A DNA stretch of 18,346 nt from an uncultured Opitutia bacterium (GTDB lineage Bacteria; Verrucomicrobiota; Verrucomicrobiae; Opitutales; MB11C04). The stretch covers positions 1 to 18,346 of the forward strand of contig CAJWWH010000025.1 of assembly GCA_913048545.1 (NCBI GenBank), read 5' to 3'. Below the pieces are notes generated by a model. It had not been told where the DNA came from. It was given only the letters and a program-made list of their open reading frames with translations, and ran no database searches. Both the position numbers and the translations under genes were made by a program. Positions 1 to 6,893 of the stretch are shown here, piece after piece (the first letter of the stretch is position 1; each line of letters begins with the position of its first letter).

Positions 1-547
1 CGGTTTTACCCGCGGAGTTTGCCCATGGATATTCTGCCAAAAGATCAAGTTCGCCGTTCAAATCAACTTTCACAACCGGGTTACTGTTGGACGAAACCGA
101 CTCACTTACATTTTCACTTTGTAACCTGGCGGCCATCATTTGAGATTCCTGATCAAACATGGATAATGGAAGAACCGTGGTCTTTCCGTTCCAGTTCAAT
201 GTGACGGTCAATTTATCTGACTTGATAAATTTCGCCTGAATAGTGCGACCCGCGGTATCTTTCCATTGTTGTGAATCAACAGCAGTTTTCGGAGAAACGG
301 AACTGTTTTCAATAAATTTTTTTGCCAAAGCCTTCGACTCATCGCTCAGTGTATTAATCGGCAAATCAAAACGTTGCCCATTCCACTCTATGGTAACACT
401 TGAATCATTGCCCTGAATAAATTTCGCCTGCAAGGTCCGGCCATTCAGATCCGTCCAAGGATGTAACTCGCCTGCGTCCTGCCCAGACAAAGGAATCAGG
501 TAGAATAACAACAGAGAATAAAAGCATTTATGGCAGGAGAATTTCAT
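1..547 (-). CDS. Secreted protein with tandem SHD1-type repeats (5' part only)
   Basis: The reading frame opens with ATG at 545-547 and stays open for 182 codons to the left edge, so the C-terminus is missing. Residues 1-23 look like a signal peptide: a charged start, a hydrophobic run SLLLFYLIPL and then SGQDAG. There is no lipobox cysteine, so signal peptidase I export is likely. Two similar units follow, at about residues 31-80 and 95-143. Each has W-x-D-x-x-GR-x-x-x-AKFI, then a beta-rich stretch with WNG(Q/K), then LP and an acidic-Ser helix. A third unit seems to begin near residue 175 (PWANSAGKT). The pattern matches the SHD1 (SLA1 homology domain 1) modules common in secreted proteins of Planctomycetota and Verrucomicrobiota. 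Their function is unknown; a protein-binding or envelope role is a guess. No Shine-Dalgarno is seen. It has the same orientation as the DUF983 gene, with a 99-nt gap. Confidence 0.75.
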   Translation of the reverse strand, partial: MKFSCHKCFYSLLLFYLIPLSGQDAGELHPWTDLNGRTLQAKFIQGNDSSVTIEWNGQRFDLPINTLSDESKALAKKFIENSSVSPKTAVDSQQWKDTAGRTIQAKFIKSDKLTVTLNWNGKTTVLPLSMFDQESQMMAARLQSENVSESVSSNSNPVVKVDLNGELDLLAEYPWANSAGKT

Positions 548-606
548 AATAGAGGGAGTTGGATAATTGAAGATATAGATAATTATTTCCTAATCTGTCT
601 TCAATA

Positions 607-619
607 GTAATGTCATTAC
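607..619. promoter_or_regulatory. 13-bp perfect dyad upstream of the SHD1-repeat gene
   Basis: The sequence GTAATG-T-CATTAC is a perfect inverted repeat with a one-base centre. It lies about 60 bp upstream of the start codon at 547, in the 99-nt gap between two minus-strand genes. There is no T-tract beside it, so it looks more like an operator than a terminator. No second copy was noticed in the window, so this is only a candidate. Confidence 0.22.
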
Positions 620-646
620 ATGATAAGTAGTTTCCAAAAGAATCAT

Positions 647-1015
647 TTACTTTGCCTTAACTGAAACTGGCATTTCATTTTCAGCAAAAGTGAAATATAA
701 GCCGAGCCAAAGACATTGGCTGTATCGGTAAGTCAGAAGCGGTAAAACAATTGCTCCGCCAAAAGTTAACCCAATTAACCAATTCAGCGGTATCCAATCA
801 AAGAACCATATCACCAGTAAGGGCACGATCCAAACACTACAGGTTATTCCATAACTGATCGGTATTCCACCAATAAAAAAACCTTCTTCACGACTGTATT
901 CAAGGTCACATACTGAACAACGATCGTTCCGGTTAAAAATATCATGTAATACTTTTCCTTCATTGCATCGCGGGCATCGATTGCGAAGGGTTCTGAAAAA
1001 ATATTTTATTTTCAT
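647..1015 (-). CDS. DUF983 family membrane protein
   Basis: This 122-residue protein has the usual DUF983 layout. An N-terminal zinc-ribbon-like part carries two Cys pairs, C14-P-R-C17 and C33-S-V-C36, followed by the conserved E-x-G-F-F-x-G and ISY segment. Two hydrophobic helices follow (about residues 51-72 and 76-94). The molecular function of the family is unknown. The Cys pairs suggest metal binding and the helices an inner-membrane location. Its ATG overlaps the stop of the preceding small ORF (ATGA at 1012-1015), indicating translational coupling. It is the last gene of the sulfatase transcription unit. Confidence 0.85.
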   Translation of the reverse strand: MKIKYFFRTLRNRCPRCNEGKVLHDIFNRNDRCSVCDLEYSREEGFFIGGIPISYGITCSVWIVPLLVIWFFDWIPLNWLIGLTFGGAIVLPLLTYRYSQCLWLGLYFTFAENEMPVSVKAK

Positions 1016-1215
1016 TTTGATTCTGCTCCCTCGATCATGGACTTCACATCGATTCCCGGCGGTAGTGTTGAATTAGTTTCAAATGGTTCGAACGCAGAGC
1101 GGAGTCTGAAATGTCTCCGAATCCCCATTCCTAAAACTATGGATAACAAAATTATCATTAACCAAGTTCTACCTGAAAAAACATTTACATTCCCTGATAA
1201 ACCGGGGACTTCCAA
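1012..1215 (-). CDS. Small single-helix membrane protein, hypothetical
   Basis: This is a 67-codon frame squeezed between the sulfatase and the DUF983 gene. The predicted peptide has one hydrophobic segment (TWLMIILLSIVLGMGI, about residues 17-32), then a basic RRHFRLR patch and a soluble tail of about 28 residues. This fits a one-pass inner-membrane protein with the basic side inside. The longest form starts at a TTG (1215), 31 bp inside the sulfatase 3' end in another frame. An ATG at 1158 would give 48 residues but leaves a helix of only about 13 residues, which favours the longer form. Its stop overlaps the DUF983 start by 4 bp, which supports a translated gene. No family is recognised. 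Confidence 0.5.
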   Translation of the reverse strand: MEVPGLSGNVNVFSGRTWLMIILLSIVLGMGIRRHFRLRSAFEPFETNSTLPPGIDVKSMIEGAESK

Positions 1216-3374
1216 TTTTTAGGCAATTTCCCCTGCGGCTGAACGCCTGTTGAACCTTTCGGAATGGGATGATCCTTTAATTTTAAAACGGGTAAATCAT
1301 CCGGCAGGTGCTTGATCCGTATTTCCTTGAATTCGACTTTCATCGGGGGGCCCTTATGCACCTGCAGCGCGAGAACGCCCTCGAAAGTTTGTTTATTTTG
1401 ATTCATATCAATGAAATCGGCGGTCGGGTGATCATTAATCCATTGGCGGATTCGGTTACCCTGGGCCAAAACTCGGTATTCATTCCATTTTCCGGATTCA
1501 ACTTCCCTAACCTCAAAAGTACCGGTGACCCACTGGCCGCCTGGCGGATCCGCCACCACCTTCTCTCCGGCGTGAGCGAGAATTTTTCTCCCCCCTTCCT
1601 CGTGAAGCTGGCCATTATGCCTCGATCGGCCAGCCACAATATCGCATTGGTATCCGGTGACCACATCCAACCCGAGGTCGGAACGTGACATTGCCCGATA
1701 ATGAATACCACTGTTTCCCCGTTTGGAAATTCGCACCTTAACGCGAAGGTCGAAGTTTTGAACCGTGGCTGCTTTCCAGGTAAGAAAACGGTTCATCTTC
1801 AGAGAACCATCCGTTTCGCCGATCAATACACCATCCTTTTGGGACCATAACTTTTCATCCCCAGACCAATTTCGTAAACGGTTACCGGGTCCAATTAGAT
1901 TCGCGAAACCATCTCCACCCGGTCGATTGGCCACTTGGGCAGCAGAAACCGGGTGTGGATCTGTCGACTTGGAAAGAGGGCTTTTCATCGGAGATAAGGG
2001 CCCTCCCAATTCCTGAACTCGTTGATCCGTCAATCCCCTCATTTGTTTCAGAGTTTTAATATGTTTGGGATTGCTTGCCAAATTAGTCAGCTCATCGGGA
2101 TCATTTTTCAAATCATGCAGAAACTCGTAATTTTTTTCATCCACATATCGGACATACTTAAATCGGTCACCACGCATACCCTCGAATGCAGGAATTCGGT
2201 GCCTCACCGCGAAGTGCTCATGAAAGGTATATTTGCGCCAAGGTGATGGATTTGAATCAGAAATTAATTTTGCAAAAGTTTTACCCTGATATCTTTTCGG
2301 GATGTCTACCCCTGCCCAGGAAAGAAAAGTGGAGGGAAGATCAAGATTAAGAACAGATTCACGCCGTACCTGTCCACGGGCTTTTCCTTTAACCCGTGGA
2401 TCATAAACCACCATGGGCACACGGAGGGATTCCTCATAGTGTGACCATTTACCAGCAAATCCGCGATTCCCCAGGTGGTATCCGTTATCCGCAGTGTAAA
2501 CAATAATGGTGTTCTCAGCCAGACCCTGCTCTTCCAATGCTTTCAGAAACCGGCCAATTGCATGATCGATTCCACTGACCATTCGCAGGTAAGCCCGCAT
2601 ATTAATCCGATAACGTTCATCGGTATTCCAACGCCAAAAAAAACGTTCCCGGTTAATGGTGGTTTGAAGAAAACCCGGTTGTTTTTCAAAAATCTCAGGA
2701 TCATTCAAACGGGGGGGTGCAATCTCGTCCTCCTCGTACATTCCATCCATTGCCCGAGGCCAGGGGAAATGGCCAATACCGGGACGCCGGTCACCGTCCT
2801 CAGCGTGGCATGCATTGAACCACATGTTCATGGCAAATGGTTTATCCCTGGGCTGATTTTCAATAAACTCAATTCCCCGGTCCACAATCAGTTCCGTTTC
2901 ATGGCGAAGGGTTCCATCCTCCTGTTTTTTGTAAAACGGATTTCTCCCAATTGGATGAAACTCATCAAAATGATCCTGTGCTTTCCAACCCTTGGGCATC
3001 TTCGCATGCCACTTACCGGCAAATCCGGTACGGTATCCAGCATCTCTTAAAAAATCGACATAAAGCTTTTCCACTGCTTCGGGCTTGGCCATATCATGAT
3101 TTCCCGAAACGCCATAACTTCGTCCAGTCAATCCGGTCAGGATCGTGGTCCGACTGACCCAGCAAATCGACTGACTGACAAACGCATTTTCGAACCGAGT
3201 CCCCTCATCCGCTAATCGATCGATATTGGGGGTTTTCGCAATTGGATGCCCATAGCAACCGAGTGCACTGGAAGTTTGATCATCAGTAAAAAAGAAAACT
3301 ATATTCGGCTTTTTTGCCACACCGGATATGTTAGAAATAAGTAGGAATAATATTGGGTAAGATAGTCTTGTCAT
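1185..3374 (-). CDS. Secreted sulfatase fused to a C-terminal DUF1080 domain
   Basis: The 729-residue protein has a signal peptide (about 1-20) and an alkaline-phosphatase-fold sulfatase domain (about 22-460). Metal ligands D31 and D32 lie in FFFTDDQ, and the nucleophile region is SQSICWVSRTTILTG with C71. GKWH is at 120-123, a histidine at 190, TADNGYHLG at 295-302 and the family block GKWSHYEESLRVP at 308-320. C71 would need conversion to formylglycine. The motif reads C-W-V-S-R, with Val where Pro or Ala is usual. A linker (about 461-485) leads to a DUF1080/3-keto-disaccharide hydrolase-like domain (about 488-690) with the GYQ-x-D-I and EEGGR segments. It probably removes sulfate esters from glycans in the periplasm or outside the cell. 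The DUF1080 part may act on keto-sugars or simply bind carbohydrate. It is first in a unit with two overlapping small membrane-protein genes. Confidence 0.93.
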   Translation of the reverse strand: MTRLSYPILFLLISNISGVAKKPNIVFFFTDDQTSSALGCYGHPIAKTPNIDRLADEGTRFENAFVSQSICWVSRTTILTGLTGRSYGVSGNHDMAKPEAVEKLYVDFLRDAGYRTGFAGKWHAKMPKGWKAQDHFDEFHPIGRNPFYKKQEDGTLRHETELIVDRGIEFIENQPRDKPFAMNMWFNACHAEDGDRRPGIGHFPWPRAMDGMYEEDEIAPPRLNDPEIFEKQPGFLQTTINRERFFWRWNTDERYRINMRAYLRMVSGIDHAIGRFLKALEEQGLAENTIIVYTADNGYHLGNRGFAGKWSHYEESLRVPMVVYDPRVKGKARGQVRRESVLNLDLPSTFLSWAGVDIPKRYQGKTFAKLISDSNPSPWRKYTFHEHFAVRHRIPAFEGMRGDRFKYVRYVDEKNYEFLHDLKNDPDELTNLASNPKHIKTLKQMRGLTDQRVQELGGPLSPMKSPLSKSTDPHPVSAAQVANRPGGDGFANLIGPGNRLRNWSGDEKLWSQKDGVLIGETDGSLKMNRFLTWKAATVQNFDLRVKVRISKRGNSGIHYRAMSRSDLGLDVVTGYQCDIVAGRSRHNGQLHEEGGRKILAHAGEKVVADPPGGQWVTGTFEVREVESGKWNEYRVLAQGNRIRQWINDHPTADFIDMNQNKQTFEGVLALQVHKGPPMKVEFKEIRIKHLPDDLPVLKLKDHPIPKGSTGVQPQGKLPKNWKSPVYQGM

Positions 3375-3696
3375 AAGTTATAAATGTCAGTTATCGTAAA
3401 AAACTTACTGATGGCCAAAAATGGTCGAGAGTTATTTTCAACAAGGAAGGATGTTATTGTTAATAGAGAATGATTTTATAATTACGGATCAAACCAAAAG
3501 CATCAAATCCTTCAAAAATAATTCGAATCGTTATAAAAAAAGAACACATTTGTAATAGAGATAGATCTGGCTAATGCATTATATTAGGCGGATTGAAGAT
3601 ATCCTGATATAAATAGCAACTTGACCAGAGAACATCAAATTACCTATGGTATACGATAATATTCCTAATCTTTTCAAAACATACTTTTTTTAATAA
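3375..3696. other. AT-rich divergent intergenic region
   Basis: These 322 bases separate the divergently transcribed sulfatase and LemA genes. No convincing ORF, RNA gene or long repeat is seen. It should hold both promoters. On the minus strand a weak TTGGCC and GATAAC pair spaced 17 bp sits upstream of the sulfatase. A small imperfect hairpin, GGCCA-AAAA-TGGTC, lies near 3412-3425. Confidence 0.6.
3621..3650 (+). promoter_or_regulatory. Candidate sigma-70-type promoter for the lemA-M48 unit
   Basis: TTGACC (3621-3626) and TATGGT (3645-3650) are spaced by 18 bp, and the -10 box lies about 47 bp before the LemA start. The match to TTGACA/TATAAT is fair, not strong, and other AT-rich hexamers lie nearby (for example GATAAT at 3655). 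The leader has no Shine-Dalgarno, only an AT-rich stretch. Confidence 0.3.
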
Positions 3697-4287
3697 ATGA
3701 TTACTGCACTCGTTATTGTTGGAGTTTTAATAGTTTTGGCGATGTTCGTCGTCGGAATATACAATAAACTCGTCACACTGAAAAACCGCTTTGAAAATGC
3801 CTTTTCGCAAATTGAAGTTCAATTGCAAAGAAGATATGATCTAATTCCTAACCTTATTGAAACTGTAAAAGGCTACATGAAGCACGAGAAGGAAACTTTG
3901 GAAGCTGTCATCCAGGCACGCAACCAAGCTTCCGGAAGCCTTCAGGCAGCCTCCAAAAACCCTGGAGATGCGAGTGCAATAGCTGGACTTGCGGGTGCAG
4001 AGGGAATGCTCGGTGGTGCATTAGGCCGATTATTTGCCTTATCTGAAAGCTACCCCGATCTGAAAGCCAATCAAAATATGGCTAATTTACAGGAAGAGCT
4101 CAGCTCTACTGAAAACAAAGTCGCATTTTCGAGGCAGGCATTCAATGACTCCGTTACCGCATACAACACCTACAAACAGACTTTCCCACCCGTGTTTTTC
4201 GCTGGTATGTTTGGTCATGGTCAAGATGGCACGCTCCTCGAATTCGAAAGCAAAAAAATTAAAGAAGCTCCGAAAGTACAATTCTAA
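3697..4287 (+). CDS. LemA family protein
   Basis: This is a 196-residue protein of normal length for the family. An N-terminal transmembrane helix (about residues 2-21) is followed by the diagnostic LemA block: NKLVTLKNRFENAFSQIEVQ, then RRYDLIPNLIETVKGY (45-60) and HEKETLEAVIQARNQA. The rest is predicted as a long helical bundle (QEELSSTENKVAFSRQAFND near 136-155) ending in a short Phe-rich tail. LemA proteins are membrane-anchored with a large extracytoplasmic helical domain and no proven enzyme activity. They are very often encoded beside M48 metalloproteases or TPM-domain proteins, as here, where the M48 gene follows after 27 nt in the same direction. A joint envelope-stress or quality-control role is inferred. 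Confidence 0.93.
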   Translation: MITALVIVGVLIVLAMFVVGIYNKLVTLKNRFENAFSQIEVQLQRRYDLIPNLIETVKGYMKHEKETLEAVIQARNQASGSLQAASKNPGDASAIAGLAGAEGMLGGALGRLFALSESYPDLKANQNMANLQEELSSTENKVAFSRQAFNDSVTAYNTYKQTFPPVFFAGMFGHGQDGTLLEFESKKIKEAPKVQF

Positions 4288-4314
4288 TTTGATCGAAAGC
4301 CTGATCCATTAAGT

Positions 4315-6246
4315 ATGGATTTTTTTGAACAACAGGACAAAGCCCGTGGGCTAAGTGGTTATCTTATATTACTCTTTGGATTTGCAGTACTCTGTATAAT
4401 CATTTCGATTTTCTGCTTAACCTCATTTGCGGTTGGGTTCGAGCGCGATCTTGCAGCATTGGCCTGGACTTTTGAACTGGCGGTCATTTCCACTATTGGC
4501 ACTGTCATTGCGGTATTTATTGCCAGTGTTATTCGGATAAGCTGGTTATCCCAAGGTGGAAAGGTGGTTGCCGAGTCTATGGGGGGACAAAGACTGAACC
4601 AGAACACAAAAGATCCTCTATCCCGACAAATCCTAAATGTAGTCGAGGAAATGGCGATTGCATCCGGTACGCCCGTACCACCGGTTTATTTAATGGATGA
4701 ACAGGGAATTAACGCTTTTGCAGCCGGTTATTCTCCCAGGGATGCGGTTATTGGGGTGACACGGGGATGTGCCACTAAATTAAACCGAGACCAACTGCAG
4801 GGGGTAATGGCTCATGAATTCAGCCATATTCTCAACGGTGACATGCGAATCAATATTCGCTTAACCGGTATTATTTTCGGGATCGTATTTTTAGCCAGTA
4901 TCGGACGGATTCTTACAAATGTTGCTTATATATCAGGGGGACGAAGGAGAAACGGAAAAGACGGCGGCGGAGGTGCCCTCGTAATCTTGGGGATAGGTTT
5001 ATTGATTATAGGGGGAATCGGGGGCTTTTTTGGGTCAATGATTCGGGCATCAATTAGTAGGCAAAGAGAATTTCTTGCCGATGCGTCAGCGGTACAATTT
5101 ACCCGTAACCCAGATGGTATTGCTGGAGCACTAAAACGTATTGGGGGATATTCCCATGGGTCAAAACTTCAATCCGCAGGTGCCCAGGAATTTTCACATA
5201 TGTTTTTCAGCTCCGGTATAAGCAATATGTTTGCGACACACCCACCACTGCCTATTCGGATAAAACGCATCGATCCAAACTGGAAAAATGCATACCCTGA
5301 CACCGATAAAATTTCTGAAACTGCATCCCAAAGTAGTCAATTGGCTGGAGTCTCAGGATTTACTGGAACTAGTGACAATGGATCAAGAAGCCAAAATCAA
5401 CCTCAGCCCCAAACTGGATCGAGCGGACAAGAACGCTCTCATTCGGCTCAGACATTCCTGAAAAATGAAGGAAAAATTGACGACGAAAAATTAGCACAGG
5501 TACGATCCTTAATTGCTTCTATTCCAGCCAATCTCGTCGAACAGGCAAAGGAACCATTTGGTGCCCGCTGTTTATTATTTGCCTTACTCATCGACAATCA
5601 AAACCTGGAAGCTAGAAAAAGGCAGGCCCAAATGATTGAGCAACAAGCTGAAGAAGGCACGCTCTATCAAACCGAGAAAATCGAGCCGTTTCTTTCAAAT
5701 CTTTCCTGCGAACAAAAATTGGTCTTAGTGGAGGAATCAAGGCCCGCTATTTCAGAACTTTCGATAAATCAATTTTCAGTCTTCCAAAAATTAATAGTTC
5801 AATTGATTGGAGCCGATGAAAGTATTGATCTTTTTGAATGGTGCCTCCACAAGGTCATAGAATTTGACTTTGGCAAACAGCACTACCCACGCCAACTTCA
5901 CGGTCGTGCATCGATCCGTAGTCGGATTTCGGATTGTGCTGTAATCCTCGGTGCCCTCTCTCACTACGGACAGGAAGGTGCTGACCCAAAACCAGCATTT
6001 AATCAAGGCATCAAAGCCCTGGATCGAAGCGGGCAAATTAAACTGCCCGCCATTCAGGATTGTGGATTGTCCTCCATGGACCAAGCCATCGAACGACTGA
6101 ACAAAATGAGTGCGACCGAAAAGCGATCCTTCATTAATGCCTGTGCCCGGACGATTGATCACGACGGTAAAACCACCGACATCGAAATTCAAATCCTCCG
6201 GGGAATTGCCTGTGCCCTATCCTGCCCGCTCGGTCCAAACTTATAA
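4315..6246 (+). CDS. M48 family (HtpX-like) membrane zinc protease with TerB-like C-terminal domain
   Basis: This 643-residue protein is much longer than a plain HtpX (about 290). Two N-terminal helices (about 14-41 and 48-74) precede the M48 peptidase domain. The zinc motif HEFSH is at H167-H171, and the third ligand is probably E252 in SRQREFLAD. Two more hydrophobic segments lie around 183-206 and 220-246, separated by a Gly/Arg-rich loop. The conserved FATHPPLPIRIKRI block is at about 307-319. A polar Gln/Ser/Gly linker (about 335-375) leads to a helical C-terminal part (about 385-643). Its end, with D-H-D-G-K followed by E-I-Q-I-L-R and A-L-S-C-P-L, resembles TerB-like domains attached to other M48 proteases. 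It probably degrades damaged membrane proteins at the inner membrane. It pairs with the LemA gene upstream. The htpX symbol is withheld because of the architecture. Confidence 0.92.
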   Translation: MDFFEQQDKARGLSGYLILLFGFAVLCIIISIFCLTSFAVGFERDLAALAWTFELAVISTIGTVIAVFIASVIRISWLSQGGKVVAESMGGQRLNQNTKDPLSRQILNVVEEMAIASGTPVPPVYLMDEQGINAFAAGYSPRDAVIGVTRGCATKLNRDQLQGVMAHEFSHILNGDMRINIRLTGIIFGIVFLASIGRILTNVAYISGGRRRNGKDGGGGALVILGIGLLIIGGIGGFFGSMIRASISRQREFLADASAVQFTRNPDGIAGALKRIGGYSHGSKLQSAGAQEFSHMFFSSGISNMFATHPPLPIRIKRIDPNWKNAYPDTDKISETASQSSQLAGVSGFTGTSDNGSRSQNQPQPQTGSSGQERSHSAQTFLKNEGKIDDEKLAQVRSLIASIPANLVEQAKEPFGARCLLFALLIDNQNLEARKRQAQMIEQQAEEGTLYQTEKIEPFLSNLSCEQKLVLVEESRPAISELSINQFSVFQKLIVQLIGADESIDLFEWCLHKVIEFDFGKQHYPRQLHGRASIRSRISDCAVILGALSHYGQEGADPKPAFNQGIKALDRSGQIKLPAIQDCGLSSMDQAIERLNKMSATEKRSFINACARTIDHDGKTTDIEIQILRGIACALSCPLGPNL

Positions 6247-6279
6247 TATAATGACTGGCACTTTCCAAAGATCACTTCT

Positions 6280-6771
6280 TTAATCTTTATATTTAGTTAG
6301 TAGCTTTGGGGGGATATGACATAGTGTACCCGGATATTTTTGTAGACGGTCCTGATGCTCGTCATCACTTCGGACATAATTGGAAAGTGGAAGAACTTCA
6401 ACGACCACCGAATCTGAATCTGACCTCGATTTAATATAGCTTCGGGCAATATCCAAATGATCCTGATTTCTACTATACACTCCAGTTCGATACTTTTTAC
6501 CCACATCATCACCCTGCTTGTTTAGGCTATGAGGATCAATTATTTCAAAAAAATAATCCATTAAACGAAAAACTGAAACCTGATTGTAATTGAACTGAAC
6601 CCGGACACACTCAACATATCCATCATACTCTGCTTTGGTTGAATCCGTGCTTCCATTCGCCCTCCCGGCTTCGGTTGAAATAACCCCAGGCAAATGCCTA
6701 ATAAACTCCTGCACGCCCCACAAGCAACCCCCGGCAAGATATATTTCCTCTTCGTTTTCATTTTCTTTCAT
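6280..6771 (-). CDS. msrA: Peptide-methionine (S)-S-oxide reductase MsrA
   Basis: The product reduces the S-epimer of methionine sulfoxide in proteins and free methionine, repairing oxidative damage. The active-site signature is AGGCLWG with catalytic C16; the usual motif is GCFWG, so Phe is replaced by Leu. DPHSLNKQGDDVGKKYRTGVY-like sequence, the conserved Glu in GYVECVRVQF, and EHQDRL followed by CHIP complete the fold. The GRANGST plus YDGYVE arrangement points to the MsrA branch that lacks the typical GGHT-x-x-P-T-Y-x-x-V block. I chose ATG 6771 (163 residues) because GAGGGG sits 7 nt upstream as a good ribosome binding site. An in-frame ATG at 6786 would add five residues. The gene converges with the M48 gene and diverges from the receptor gene. 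Confidence 0.92.
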   Translation of the reverse strand: MKENENEEEIYLAGGCLWGVQEFIRHLPGVISTEAGRANGSTDSTKAEYDGYVECVRVQFNYNQVSVFRLMDYFFEIIDPHSLNKQGDDVGKKYRTGVYSRNQDHLDIARSYIKSRSDSDSVVVEVLPLSNYVRSDDEHQDRLQKYPGTLCHIPPKLLTKYKD

Positions 6772-6800
6772 TCTCCAACCCCTCATCCCAATTTTCTATT

Positions 6801-6806
6801 AGTATA
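6801..6806 (-). promoter_or_regulatory. msrA: Candidate -10 box for msrA
   Basis: Read on the minus strand this is TATACT, five of six matches to the sigma-70 -10 consensus, about 30 bp before the preferred msrA start. No good -35 is found at 16-18 bp; the region upstream is occupied by an AT-rich dyad, so an activator or alternative sigma factor is possible. Confidence 0.25.
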
Positions 6807-6820
6807 GGCAATCAAATAAA

Positions 6821-6836
6821 AATTTAATGTTAAATT
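6821..6836. promoter_or_regulatory. AT-rich 16-bp dyad between msrA and the TonB receptor gene
   Basis: AATTTAA-TG-TTAAATT is a perfect 7-bp inverted repeat around a 2-base centre in the 122-nt divergent spacer. It lies just upstream of the candidate msrA -10 box and about 60 bp upstream of the receptor gene. It could be an operator acting on both. It does not resemble a Fur box. AT-rich DNA makes chance dyads common. Confidence 0.22.
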
Positions 6837-6893
6837 ATAGGACAATCTATGTTAACGATTGAATCCTAGATTAAACAATGATGTATTGAATGA

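Noticed and set aside
19..204. 61-codon plus-strand frame at the left edge
   Set aside because: It is antisense to the SHD1-repeat gene, which has a signal peptide and clear internal repeats.
1308..2016. Several plus-strand frames of 80-126 codons
   Set aside because: They are antisense to the DUF1080 part of the sulfatase fusion, and their sequences look like reverse-complement shadows.
2475..3050. 191-codon open frame on the plus strand
   Set aside because: It lies wholly inside the sulfatase gene on the opposite strand. Its translation has no recognisable domain, while the minus frame has continuous family motifs.
5791..6192. 133-codon minus-strand frame
   Set aside because: It is antisense to the TerB-like end of the M48 protease, with no motif and no initiation context.
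6247..6279. Bidirectional terminator between M48 and msrA
   Set aside because: Only a weak AAAGA/TCTTT AT-only stem is visible, too unstable to call.
6787..6893. Riboswitch (for example cobalamin or thiamine) before the TonB receptor
   Set aside because: The leader is only about 100 nt, AT-rich, and no conserved riboswitch box was recognised.
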